A stretch of 64,000 nucleotides of DNA from Aedes albopictus (taxonomy: Eukaryota; Arthropoda; Insecta; Diptera; Culicidae). The notes under the pieces were generated by a model. That model did not search any database. It was not told the origin of the DNA and saw only the letters and a list, made by a program, of their open reading frames with translations. The first letter of the stretch is position 1. Each line of letters starts with the position of its first letter. This document shows, in pieces, positions 1-11,283 of this stretch. The stretch is taken from contig NC_085137.1 in NCBI RefSeq assembly GCF_035046485.1, positions 449,430,980 through 449,494,979 on the forward strand, read 5' to 3'. Made by a program: the position numbers and the translations under genes.

Positions 1-270
1 CGTACCACGCTCCTTTCCAACAAAAGTACTGCTTTTGTAGTAACGTTTACCATGCGCGCTACTACGGTTGTTATTGTGTAACCTATTCTACCATGTTCAT
101 GGTTATTTCAAGCGCGTTGCACCGGCAATTTTCAGCTGACCATGTTTTGTGTTCTATTTTACCATAAACATGGTAATTTACTGTGCACTCTCGACAACGG
201 CCATTTTGATAAAAGTGTTCTGCCGTCGGTGTTTTTGTTTATATCTTAGACAATTTTGTAATAATTTCAT
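1..270. other. Non-coding, TACCATG-motif-rich flank
   Basis: No gene is visible. The stretch has several ACCATG or CATGGT motifs in both orientations (about 49, 92-104, 139, 163-175). Similar motifs recur at 2164-2360 on the far side of the small gene, so both flanks may belong to one decayed repeat. Confidence 0.3.
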
Positions 271-320
271 TATAAAATAAAAAAAAAACTTCTAGTAAAC
301 GTCTTTATAAGCAGAAAATC
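271..320 (+). promoter_or_regulatory. Possible TATA box and short 5' leader
   Basis: TATAAAATAA begins at 271, about 50 bp before the ATG at 321, which would place a transcription start near 300 with a very short leader. An in-frame TAA at 273 supports the ATG as the start unless an upstream exon is spliced in. No initiator motif is clear, so this is inference from spacing. Confidence 0.3.
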
Positions 321-1932
321 ATGCAGGTGAGTTTATTTTACATAGAGTAATGCGGGGCAAAAGTTCGCACGGGGCAAAAGTTCGCAGTGGGTCTTTTTCT
401 GAGCACGATTTAAGAACCCAAACAAATCTGCATGGGTTCGACACATAATCAGGTCAGCTACTGGTCAATAAAATTTGGAACAATTTCGTTATGGTTTGGC
501 AGAGTTACGCGAAAAAATGTGTTTTTAGGGGTTTTGATAGAATTTTTGGAGCTTTTGGAATAAGAATTTGTAGTAACAGGAAGAAGAAGAATCTCATAAC
601 CTCTTTATGTCGGAGAATCGTTATTCCATAGTAGTTCGCGAGGTGCACTCGAATAAACAATAAACTACTAGTGCTTCTTGCAGGAAGGGACATTGTTAAA
701 ACCTCGACAGTGGGGCAAAAGTTCGCAGTAGCTGTGGGGCAAAAGTTCGCACTAGATTTCTGAGTCTAGTACATCAATATACTTACAGAATCTTTAAAGC
801 AATGATAATTTCGTATAGAAACTACTACATATGCATAATATGAGTAGTATGTACCCAGAAATCTGTGCGACAGAAAGTCTGAACTTAGTTTTGTAAGAAG
901 ATTGATTGTAAGGCAAACATTATGTTCACGCATTTAAATTAATAAATAAAAAATTGCTAAAAAACATTTTAAAACATTTTCTTCGTCATCCTCGTCATGT
1001 TTGTTTCGTATGTTTCTGAAGGTCTTTTGTTCATCTACTTTACCGGGGTCTTTCATAGCTTAGTTTGTACATTCACAGTTATAGTCCTTCACCATACTGA
1101 CGAGGACAAGGTTCGATAACAGCCCCGGTCAACAGTTTTGCTGCATATTTGATTTTTTTTCATGTATTTTGTTCAACACGTATCTCTATGTTTACCTCAC
1201 AATGTATTTTGAAAACTTCAGTAACGCTGTAAAGGACAGCTCTTAGTTAATAGTTGTGGAAGTCTTCATAAAACATACTCTATACAAAAGCTGAACACCA
1301 GGTCGTATTCCAGTTGGGTCGTAATTCTAAGAACAGAAAGAAACAGATTTCATGGCTAGAATGAAAAGATGAACATGAATTAACATGAAATAAATGAACA
1401 TCACACCAACAAACTACCCTGTACAAGGTGCGAACTTTTGCCCCGCATAATGCGAACTTTTGCCCCCACTATGGGGCAAAAGTTCGCATTGGAGTACTTG
1501 TTTTAAAAATTGTATTACTAAAACTACAAATGGAACGCGAAATAATCTAGTACTACGTTTTGAAGGCAACATGATAAGGATCCGTTTAACGAAGAAAAAC
1601 GATATTATTTTCTTTTCGTTCAATAGTTATTTTGTGAAGTCTGTTAGGTGCGAACTTTTGCCCCGCATTACTCTATAGTCTGTGCGTGTTGAAACAATTT
1701 GAAGATTTCCTTACAGCAGAAAATAGTAATGTGCAGCAAAGGAACACAACCCGGACGAAACGAGGTGCAGTCGCGCCAGGTCAGCAAGTGCTGGGAGACC
1801 GAGCAAACCGAGAACTGCAAGGGCCACTACAAAATGACCGTTTATCCGAGGAATCCGGTTGCTGAACCCAAGATTAGTGAGGGCTACCAACCATTGGCGC
1901 AAGTGTTCTTCCGGATTTGGTCCTATTCATAA
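321..1932 (+). CDS. Small two-exon gene, hypothetical 73-aa protein
   Basis: Exon 1 is only ATG CAG (321-326) followed by a consensus GTGAGT donor. Exon 2 starts at 1717 after the acceptor TTTCCTTACAG and reads 71 codons to TAA at 1930. The frame is kept across the join and an in-frame stop lies upstream at 273. Exon 2 has coding-like codons with many G or C third positions (runs such as AAG TGC TGG GAG ACC GAG) unlike the AT-rich surroundings. The product has three cysteines, is rich in K, E and Q, and shows no obvious signal peptide, membrane segment or family I recognise. An AATAAA follows 46 bp after the stop. The 1,390-bp intron is almost entirely one transposon (345-1673). Exon 1 is so short that transcript evidence is needed, and exon 2 could instead be the last exon of a longer gene. 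Confidence 0.5.
345..1673. mobile_element. TA-flanked transposon inside the intron (GGGGCAAAAG class)
   Basis: Inverted ends run GAGTAATGCGGGGCAAAAG at 345 and its complement to 1673, bounded by TA at 343-344 and 1674-1675, as for Tc1/mariner-type insertion. The 16-mer GGGGCAAAAGTTCGCA occurs eight times: direct at 354, 371, 712, 736 and 1473, inverted at 1429, 1451 and 1649. No transposase frame is visible, so it is non-autonomous. Removing it with one TA leaves a 59-bp intron. Confidence 0.75.
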
Positions 1933-1977
1933 AAACGCATAATGCCGGTCAACTGGACAAATTTGTTATTTTATGCA

Positions 1978-1983
1978 AATAAA
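1978..1983 (+). terminator. Polyadenylation signal AATAAA
   Basis: A canonical AATAAA lies 46 bp past the stop codon of the small two-exon gene, a normal distance for a short insect 3' UTR. A T-rich stretch follows at about 2005. Confidence 0.45.
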
Positions 1984-2466
1984 AGAGAGTATGTGGCAAT
2001 TCATTTTTTTTTATAATAACGATTAGATATAATAGTTTTTGAAATAGGGACCAGATGTACTAGTTTAGCATATTCCTGAGTCAAAATTGTATACATCAAA
2101 GGAATACGCTAATAAGAAAATATTTGGTTTCTATTTCAATAACTAGAGGATTTCTTCTAATTTACCATGTATCACAGAAACCCGTAGTACAAAGATTGAC
2201 AAACATGGTTAAATTTACCATGACCGAGTAATATTATGTAAGCGCAGTATTCGTTAGCTTAACTACATCTGTAGTAAAATGTAAATACCGCAAACATGGT
2301 AAAAATTACTGCAGAGCACAACATTTTGAATATGGTAAAAATGACCGCATATTTGGTAAGGATAATAGCGTCATATTGTCTGCTGAAAAACGTAGGTACA
2401 TTGCGGTTAATTTAACCCCCTAAAATAGTATTTTCAACTGCAAATTTTTTTTGTGTGTAGACTTTA
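1984..2466. other. AT-rich non-coding stretch
   Basis: No coding frame. It contains repeated CATGGTAAA or TTTACCATG motifs (2164, 2205, 2218, 2297, 2332) like those at the window start. Confidence 0.3.
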
Positions 2467-2523
2467 TACAGTCGAGACTCCTATAAGATCACTGGTCGGG
2501 GGGCGCAATAGGAATCCGCTTAA

Positions 2524-2724
2524 GGACAAGGTATTTGGAGTACATTGCTCAAAATTTCTAGAGCACCGTTTTTTAGAGCCGTTGAACGGATTTGGATTAA
2601 AATGCATCACGCTATTGACAACCACTGAACAATTAGCGTGATGCATTTTAATCCAAATCCGTTCAACGGTTCTAAAAAACGGTGCTCTAGAAATTTTAAG
2701 CAATGTACTCCAAATACCTTGTCC
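2524..2724. mobile_element. TTAA-flanked palindromic MITE
   Basis: A near-perfect hairpin has arms of about 90 bp around a centre at 2614-2633. It starts GGACAAGG and ends CCTTGTCC, with TTAA on both sides (2520-2523, 2725-2728). Closing it up restores the terminal repeat pattern seen on the opposite end of the host element. TTAA is the piggyBac-type target, and mosquito MITEs such as Wuneng share it. Confidence 0.65.
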
Positions 2725-2994
2725 TTAATAGGAGACTAAGAGCTTATGGGATTTCGGCATTTTGGGGGTGTGGCCTATTTTCTCGGGTGTGTTAAGAGTT
2801 AACGCAATACTTTCTTCGGCAAAGTTTTAGGGCTTGATAAGATTTACCATTTAGAACTTTGGTTCATATGATTAGTTGGCAATTTGGCCGCTAGAGGGAC
2901 CATCAACAATTTGATGCTAAATTGCACTACAGGAACCATATCAGCTTGTCAAGCAAACGTTACGATATGCGACAGCTCAAGACCATGATAATTT

Positions 2995-4330
2995 GGAAGG
3001 ATAGTGTCTTCGGGAAAGTTGTTGGGTACGCCAATAACTTACTGACGATGAGTTGCGAAGTTCGAAATTCCTCCACTGGGCGGCGCTAGTGAGCAAGTGA
3101 ATTTTCAAAACCTCATATCTCAGAATCCCGATAACTTAGGAAGTTGGTGTCTTCGGCAAAGTTGATCAGTATGACATAAACTTACATAAAAATAAACACT
3201 TGTTTCGCAATTCTGCCACTAGGCGGCGCTAGTGAACATGCAAATTTTAGATATCTCATAGCTCAGAATCCTGATAACTTAGAAAGTTGGTGTCTTCGGC
3301 AAAGTTGATCGGTATGACATAAACTTACATAAAAATAAACACTTGTTTCGCAATTCTGCCACTAGGCGGCGCTAGTGAACATGCAAATTTTAGATATCTC
3401 ATAGCTCAGAATCCTGATAACTTAGAAAGTTGGTGTCTTCGGCAAAGTTGATCAGTATGACATAAACTTACATAAAAATAAACACTTGTTTCAAAATTCT
3501 GCCACTAGGAGGCGCTAGTGAACATGCAAATTTTAGATATCTCATAGCTCAGAATCCTGATAACTTAGAAAGTTGGTGTCTTCGGCAAAGTTGATCGGTA
3601 TGACATAAACTTACATAAAAATAAACACTTGTTTCGCAATTCTGCCACTAGGCGGCGCTAGTGAACATGCAAATTTTAGATATCTCATAGCTCAGAATCC
3701 TGATAACTTAGAAAGTTGGTGTCTTCGGCAAAGTTGATCAGTATGACATAAACTTACATAAAAATAAACACTTGTTTCAAAATTCTGCCACTAGGAGGCG
3801 CTAGTGAACTTGCAAATTTTAGAAATCTCATAGCTCAGAATTCTGATATATTAGGAAGTTGGTGTTTTCGAAAAAGTTGATCAGTATGACATAAACTTAC
3901 ATAAACATAAACACTTCTGCCACTAGGCGGCGTTTACCGGGTTTTTTCGACTTTTTTCGACTTTTTTGGCGGTTTTTCGGCTTGGCAAAACTAGTGTCGC
4001 TCCCCTCGATAACTTAGAAAGTTGGTGTCTTTGGAAAAGTTGATCAGAGCAACATAAACTTACATAAAACTAAAAATTTGTTTCGCAATTCTGCCACTAG
4101 GCGGCGCTAGTGAACATACAAATTTTAGAAATCTCATTGCTCAGAATCCCGATAACTTAGAAAGTTGGTGTCTTCGGCAAAGTTGATCAGTATGACATAG
4201 ACTTGCATAAAATGGCACACTTGTGTCAGATTTCTGCCTCTAGGTGGCACCAGTAATCACGCAAATTTTGAAAATCTCATGGCTCAGAATTCTGCAATCT
4301 TGGAGAGACTGTATTCTTCATTGATGAGAT
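2995..4330 (+). repeat. 143-bp tandem repeat array, left arm
   Basis: The motif CTTCGGCAAAGTTGATC recurs at 3151, 3294, 3437, 3580 and 3723, exactly 143 bp apart, with diverged units at 3008 and 3866 and a resumed array at 4029 and 4172. Units at 3294/3437 and 3580/3723 alternate between GATCGGT with GCGGCGC and GATCAGT with GAGGCGC variants, a 286-bp dimer. A variant block rich in TTTTTTCGAC interrupts at 3930-4010. Confidence 0.85.
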
Positions 4331-4479
4331 ACTTGGTTAGAAATTCTGCCCCTGGGCAGCATGCATATTTTATTAGTTGTATACCTTGATGTCAGTCGGA
4401 CTCGAAAGGAATCCTCCGTGGAATTTTTAAGAGTATGCCAGCTGAAACTACCTGACGAATTAAAAGAATTAAAAAATTA

Positions 4480-5480
4480 AAGAATTGCGAAACAATTGTT
4501 TGTTTTTATGTAAGTTTATGTCATTCTGATCGACTTTGCCAAAGACACCATCTTTCTGAGTTATCGGGGGGAGCGACACTAGTTTTGCTGAGCCGAAAAC
4601 CCCCCAAAAAAAAATCGAAGAAATACGAAAAAATCAGTAAACGCCGCCTAGTGGCAGAATTTTGAAACAAGTGTTTATTTTTATGTAAGTTTATGTCATA
4701 CTGATCAACTTTGCCGAAGACACCAACTTCTTAACTTATCAGGATTCTGAGCTATGAGATTTCTAAAATTTGCAAATTCACTAGCGCCTCCTAGTGGCAG
4801 AATTTTGAACCAAGTGTTTATTTTTATGTAAGTTTATGTCATGCTGATCAACTTTTCCGAAGACACCAACTTTCTAAGTTATCGGGGGGAGCGACACTAG
4901 TTTTGCCAAGCCGAAAAACCGCCAAAAAAATCGAAAAAAGACGAAAAAACCCGGAAAACGCCGCCTAGTGGCAAAATTGCGAAACAAGTGTTTATTTTTA
5001 TGTAAGTATATGTCATACTGATCAACTTTGCCGAAACCACCGACTTCCTAAGTTATCAGAATTCTGAGCTATGAGATTTCTAAAATTTGCAAGTTTACTA
5101 GCGCCTCCTAGTGGTAGAATTTTGAAACAAGTGTTTATTTTTATGTAAGTTTATGTCATACTGATCAACTTTGCCGAAGACACCAACTTTCTAAGTTATC
5201 AGGATTCTGAGCTATGAGATTTCTAAAATTTGCATGTTCACTAGCGCCGCCTAGTGGCAGAATTGCGAAACAAGTGTTTATTTTTATGTAAGTTTATGTC
5301 ATACTGATCAACTTTGCCGAAGACACCAACTTCCTAAGTTATCGGGATTTTGAGATATGAGGTTTTGAAAATTTACTTGCTCACTAGCGCCGCCCAGTGG
5401 AGGAATTTCGAACTTCACAACTCATCGTCAGTAAGTTATTGGCGTACCCAGCAACTTTTCCGAAGACACTATCCTTCCAA
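4480..5480 (-). repeat. 143-bp tandem repeat array, right arm (inverted)
   Basis: The same unit in reverse complement: GATCAACTTTGCCGAAG-type motifs recur near 4533, 4705, 4848, 5023, 5170, 5312 and 5455. The variant block with GGGGGAGCGACACTAG appears at 4563-4645 and 4883-4962, matching the interruption in the left array. The pair can fold into a long hairpin. Confidence 0.8.
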
Positions 5481-5606
5481 ATTATCAGGGTCTTGAGCTG
5501 TCGCATATCGAAACGTTTGCTTGACAAGCTGATATGGTTCCTGTAGTGCAATTTAGCATCAAACTGTTGATGGTCCCTTTAGCGGCCAAATTTCCAACTA
5601 AGCATA

Positions 5607-5819
5607 GGGTCTGGGACCATTTGGGCAGGAGCTCCTATTTTGGGCACTTGCTGCTATAACTCAGTCAATTTCAAACCGATTGACTTGAATTTTTGAACAT
5701 AGCTAGATACTGTGCCTTCCTGATCGTGATTCACAAATTAGGTCAATCGGTTAAAAAATGACTGAGTTATTGCAGCAAGTGCCCAAAATAGGTGCTCCTG
5801 CCCAAATGGTCCCAGACCC
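5607..5819. mobile_element. 213-bp palindromic MITE with TA duplication
   Basis: Ends are GGGTCTGGGACCATTTGGGC and its complement, with TA at 5605-5606 and 5820-5821. The opposite arm of the host element (about 2868-2880) preserves the uninserted site, ATCATATGAACC, confirming the boundaries. The core holds CTCAGTCAATTT and its complement. A second copy is at 52116-52305. Confidence 0.8.
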
Positions 5820-6041
5820 TATGAACCAAAGTTCTAAATGGTAGATCTTATCAAGCCCTAAAACTTGGCCGAAGAAAGTATTGCGTTAACTCTTAACACA
5901 CCCGAGATAATAGGCCACACCCCCAAAATGCCGAAATCCCATAAGCTCTTAGTCTCCTATAACGCTCACCCCTGTCTAGTAGGAGTTCGTTTAATAGGAG
6001 TCCGTTTAATAGGAATTCGTTTAGTAAGAGACTCGACTGTA

Positions 6042-6645
6042 GCTACATGGCACTAAGCGAGCGTGCATTTCATAAATCGCGGAAGAGTTGTACCGGCATA
6101 TCTACAAGTGATGGGGCTGCAAGCCGCAAATGGCATGCATAGCGTAGCATTTGCTGGCTAGCTGTTGCGGCTTCTCAACTCACGAGACAGTCAGTCAGTG
6201 GCAACTTATGTTCCTTTTTCTTGTTGACATTACATCTCGGTTGAGGCAAAGTCTGCTTCTCTGCCTAATGCACTCCCATAGTTTTCCACTAACGCCATTC
6301 CTCGCAATTTCACAGATTTTAGGTTCATATTTCTAAATGGAAATTATCGCTGGATCTAACCTGTATTTGAATCAAGTATTGCAGCACGTTTTTAGACCGA
6401 GCTGAAAAAGATCCAACTACAACGCCAACTTATTTGGGTCATTAAGATTCCTAAGGAGAATGACAAAACAGCTGTTACATCTAAAAGCTCGCGATGCAAT
6501 GTTTCTGCGACGTTGCACCCATCCTGCAGTAGGGGTCAAGCATGATGCAGCATGTCTGTACGTTTGAATGCCATCACAGTACGAATGAGAGATATATTTC
6601 TCATATAGATAAATAACTTGCTTATTCGATGCTTGATGGTCTGAA
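6042..6645. other. No gene seen
   Basis: Mixed-composition DNA with only short, unconvincing open frames. No repeat boundary was identified. Confidence 0.4.
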
Positions 6646-6649
6646 CTGA

Positions 6650-6975
6650 AATACCTTCCAATCTTAGGGAATATGGAGTAACTATCCCCCGTGGGAGCTT
6701 TGGCCATGGGCTGTCAGAGAAGGGAAGGGGGTTTTCTTCGGCAAGCCTCACCGTCTGTTCTCTATGATAGGGGCTGCTGATTAGCGTACGAGTACCAGTA
6801 TCAGTGAAGTATTCTAAACCCAACTGTTCACCAAGGTCCTCGAAAAGTTTTAAAACACAGCTTCACTTATCGTCACCACAGGAGATCCCAAATCAACCAC
6901 GTTCTGATTGATGGACAGCACTTCTCTGACATTATCAATTATTATGCGTCAACAATGCAATGTACGGTACCGACG
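6650..6975 (+). mobile_element. LINE fragment (5' region plus endonuclease scrap)
   Basis: The part at 6685-6810 resembles the 5' region of the larger LINE copy at 9485-9640. The part at 6870-6960 contains a DHVLIDGQHF-type stretch matching the endonuclease domain of that copy (10325-10365). The middle is deleted. Too decayed to code. Confidence 0.5.
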
Positions 6976-7479
6976 TCCGTTAATAATTGCGATGGTGACT
7001 GTTATCAACAGTCTAATTCCAATAAAATAAAGAAGGTTTCGAGAAAAAGTCTATGGTATAGTTCCAAAAAATCTTTAATATAGGTTATCAACATTCTCAC
7101 GTTCTAAATCAGCAGAACTTTTATGCTACTTTCTGATCCGTTCCGATACGAAACAACTTTAAACGAGCGAAAGAGATGATATGTAACTACTTGAAAATAA
7201 TCGAAAATGGACTGTCAGATTACATTACGGCTCACTACAGAAATGTCTACTCGCGTTCCCAGTCTTGTTGGATATAACCCATACTTTTATTCAGAAAGAC
7301 CATGCTGGGAGGGTTTGGGTTCAATTCGCAGTTGGTTCAGGATCTATTTGTAAAAAAATCTATAACATTTTTCTGTCACTTGTTGCATATTTTAGCATGA
7401 CTCGCTACACTATCGAATAATACCAATCAAAATACCACCCCCACCGCAATGGCCTAGTCCTCGTATGGATCCCGTAAAT
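6976..7479. other. No gene seen
   Basis: AT-rich spacer without coding frame, RNA gene or clear repeat ends, leading into the first minisatellite block. Confidence 0.4.
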
Positions 7480-9250
7480 ATTCATTGGAGAAATTCCTGA
7501 ATAAATTCCAGGAGGAATTCCAGGAGGAATGCCGGAAAGAACCCGATAAACTCCGGGAAGATTTCCTGAAAAAAATCCAGGAGGAATTCCAGCAGAAACC
7601 CTGGAAGGAGTACCCGGAGTAATAAATACAAGAATCCTAAAGTAATCCCAGAAAGAATTTTAAAAGGAGTTTTTGAGAACATCCGGGAGAAATCCCGGAA
7701 GAAATCTTCCAAGAAACCTAGAAAGGAATCCCGTGAACTCCCCATGAAGGAATCTGGAAAGGATTTATGGAAAAAAAATATTAAAAAATCTCAGGATTCC
7801 CTGAGAGAATCTCGGGAGAAATCCCTGAATGTATCCATAGCGGAATCTCTACAGGAAGTCCATGATTAATCAATTAGGAACTCGCGGGAAACATCTATGA
7901 AGGCATACCCAAATGAATATCGGGAGGAATACCGGAAGAAACATGCCGGAGCATGCCGGAAGAAACTCATGAAGCAATCCCGGGAGAAAATACAAGAAGA
8001 ATTTCTGCAGAATTCCTCGAACGATTCTCCTAAAAATCTGGGAGTGCTCTCTGAAAGAATCTCAAAAGAAGTTATTTTGAATATCATAGAGGAATCTCTG
8101 AAGGAATCCCTGTAGGAATCCTAAGAAAGAAAAAGAAGGAATCCCGGGACTAACCATGAGGGATTCCGGGAGGAATCCTTATAGAAATTTAGGAAGAAAT
8201 CAAGCGAGGAATCCCGGAAAAAAAAACCCTAGAAGAATCCTTGACGTAAATTCAGGAGAAATCCCGCGATCCCCAAAAGAATCATATAACAAATCAATAA
8301 AGGAAAGCTCTCAAAATATCCACAAATCTTTAAAGGGAAGACCCCCAATAAAAAACACGTAAAAATTAATAACACAAAAAATGTTGGAAATAATGCATAA
8401 TGGAAGAAACCCGCAAAAATCCTTGAAGAAATCCCGGGAGAAAATTCAGGTAGGGGGAATCCCTGATGCAGTCTGTAGAAGAACCCGTGGAAGAATCGCG
8501 GTAGAAATCCCGGGAAGAATAAATGGAAAAACCCAGAAGAAATCATGAGAGGAACCCCAGAAGAAATCTGTAAAGGAATTTCAAGAGGAATCTCGTAAAG
8601 GATCCCCGTTGAATTAATTAAAAGAATCCAAGGAGGAATCCTCAGATAAATACTGGGATAAACTCCTGGAAGAAAGCTGGGAAGAATCCACAAGGGAATA
8701 TCAAAGCAAATTTCTGAAGGAATTTCTGAAAGAATCCAAGAGAAACCGCTACAGTACCCCCAAGTAATTTTTGGGTGGAATACCTGAAAGAATCCTGGGA
8801 GAGATCAATAAAGGAATATCAGAGGGAAATCCGGAACAAATCCATTTAAGAATCCCATGAACAAATCCTTGAAAGAATGCCTGAATGAATCTTGAGAGGA
8901 ATCTCTAAAGGAAACTTTGGAGTAAACAATCGGAAAATCCCGGAAGAGCGAGGGAAAAGGAATCCCTGGAGAAACACTTAAAAGAATCCCTGAAAACAAA
9001 AACCAGGAAGAATCCTGAAGGAATCCTTAATGCAGTTTCTGAAATAAACCGTGAAAGAACCCCGCTTGGAATCCCGTAAATATCCTAAGGGAAGAACCAA
9101 TGAAGGCATCCTGGCAAGAATTTCAGATAGAATGTCGGGAAATTCCTAGAAGGTACCCCCTAAATAAAACATGGAAAGGATCAATGGATGAATTTCCAAA
9201 AGGATCCTGAGTGATATCGCTGAAGGAATCTCGGGAAAAATGCCGAAAGA
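7480..9250. repeat. Degenerate GGAATCC minisatellite, block 1
   Basis: Short degenerate units built from GGAATCC, CCCGGGA and GAAGAAATCC repeat with irregular 12-24 bp spacing. The open frames here are low-complexity by-products. About 1.8 kb, the most eroded of five such blocks. Confidence 0.7.
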
Positions 9251-9645
9251 AATCTATAAAAGTATCTGTCCGCACACGGAGCGTACGTAGTGTTAATATG
9301 TGTTTGCGTTCAATATTATCTTTCAAAATCGTCATCTGTTACATACATTACTTGGCACAATAAAGGCTGGGTTTTTCGCGCAGTACAGATCCCATTAAGA
9401 TAACTAGCCTCTGCCCAGCAACTTCTATCCCTACCTCCACGTGGTACCGGCCGGAAACTATGAGCAACCTTAGGGAAGATCGGATAACCAACCCCGGGGG
9501 GAACTTTGGTCGTATGCTGACAGGGAAGGGGGGGGGGGTTGATTCTGCAAAGCTGAGCTTCTGTTCTTCAGGAGAAGCGATTCACAACAGCATCTAATCC
9601 CCTGGGGCGGCTGATCAGTGTCCAAGTGCCACGGAAGGACTCTAA

Positions 9646-9770
9646 GGGGCTGTCCATTAATTACGTAAGGGTTCGTGGGGGAGGGGGGGTTTCCCATACA
9701 AAAAATCTTTCAAGGGGGGGGGGGGGTCGAAAAATCGTGAAAATTCCCTTACGTAATAAATGGACACCCC
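9646..9770. mobile_element. GGGGCTGTCCAT MITE, copy 1
   Basis: Inverted ends GGGGCTGTCCATTAATTACG and CGTAATAAATGGACACCCC enclose long G runs. The family recurs at 56317 and 57398, where 3-bp target duplications are visible. Here the flanks (TAA and AGA) do not match. Confidence 0.7.
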
Positions 9771-10765
9771 AGATGTGCACTATGGTCCTCCGGAAAATAG
9801 GGGGTTGGTGTCAGGTCGAGCCAACCGTAAAAAAATTGTAACGGAAAATCAGCAACAGAATAATACGAACCGAGACCAACGGCAACGACCCCAGTGAACA
9901 AAAAGGACTTGCGATTAGAAACTCGGTACGTGTAACTGCTGATCTCTCAACTTCATTGGAAGCACCCGCATACTCGCCGATCTACTGAAGGACCGCGGGT
10001 TCGGCATCGTAGCGTTGCAGGAGGTGTGTTGGACATGGTGCGACCGTTCAGAGGTAATAATACCATCTACCAGAGCTGTGGCAACACACGCGAGCTGGGA
10101 ACAGCTTTCATCGTGATGGGTGATATGCACGGCCGCGTGATCGTTTGGTTGCCGATCGACGAAAGAATGTGCAGGTTGAGCGCCCACCAGCAGACGAACG
10201 AAAACGGCCTACGACTCATTGATTCCGCCACCTCCAAAAATATGGCAATACGTAGCACCTTTTTCCAACACAGCCACTCTTATCGTTACACCTGGAGATC
10301 ACCACAGCAGACGGAATCTTAAATCGACCACGTTCTGATTGACGGACGGCACTTCTCCGACATTATCGACGTCAGGACCTATCGTGGCGCCAACATCGAC
10401 TCCGACCACTATCTGGTGATGGTCAAACTGCGCCCAAAACTCTCCATCATCAACAATGTACGATACCGGCGACCGCCACGGTACAACCTAGAGCGACTGA
10501 AGCAACCGGATGTCGCCTCAGCATACGCGCAGAATCTCGAGGCCGCGTTGCCAGACGAGAGCGAGCTCGATGAGGCCCCTCTAGAGGACTGCTGGAGTAC
10601 AGTGAAAGCAGCCATCAACGACGCAGCCGAGAGCACCATCGGGTACGTGAGCGGAATCGACGGAACAAATGGTTCGGCGACGAGTGCAGAACGGTTTTGG
10701 AGAAGAAGAACGCAGCGAGGGCGGCAATGCTTCAGCAAGGGATCCGACATCACATAGTCCGACCG

Positions 10766-11283
10766 AAGACTATGGAGGATATCAAAACTTATTGTTGACT
10801 GCCCATTAACTATCCCAAGTGGTTAGCAGTATCTGTGGTACAGAGTGCTGAGGGAAGTTTCGGTATGCATCGGAATGCATTGAAACACATAGTCTCCTGG
10901 TCAGAACAAGAGTGTCCTGGGTCTTGGAACTTGCGTTCCTTTTATTTGGTAACAGCTCAATCGTTACATACAAACACATTGTCAATCGAACATAGACCCC
11001 TGGGGTGGCGGTGACAATATTTCGGCAATAGCATTTTTGGGCTGAAACTTGAGCCAAGCGCGTCGTTCAACGAACGACCACCAACGAGTAAAGTGTAGTA
11101 AGCAAAACATGTGCACTCGAGAGCGTCGGTGCAAAGTGCTTATGCACGCTGCACCGAGGCCATCGTTCGCGCCTATGCGGACCTGACCTATTCTGTTCTG
11201 GAAAATGTTATGTGCGTTTTATTGCTTATGCTGATAGATGAGGGAAAGATGTTTTGGGTGAATGCGTGTATAGCACAGACAGA
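10766..11283. other. Insertion splitting LINE copy B
   Basis: The LINE linker breaks off near 10765 and resumes near 11284 (VERYKQKRKQQT motif). The intervening 0.5 kb matches nothing else recognised here, and no terminal inverted repeat or target duplication is clear. Confidence 0.35.

Larger units (their letters stand above)
2469..6039. mobile_element. Foldback transposon with TA duplication and satellite arrays
   Basis: The ends are CAGTCGAGACTC at 2469 and its near complement GAGACTCGACTG ending at 6039, flanked by TA (2467-2468, 6040-6041). This is typical of Tc1/mariner or pogo-type insertion. Inside the termini, long inverted arms match (2729-2970 against 5500-5962). Between them lie a direct 143-bp tandem array and its inverted counterpart. 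Three 16-bp repeats (TAGGAGTTCGTTTAA type) sit just inside the right end. Two smaller MITEs have inserted. No transposase is visible. Confidence 0.7.

Noticed and set aside
2995..5480. CRISPR-like array
   Set aside because: The 143-bp units are head-to-tail without unique spacers and lie in a eukaryotic transposon.
7482..9335. Open frames in minisatellite blocks 1 and 2
   Set aside because: Low-complexity translations of degenerate GGAATCC repeats on both strands.
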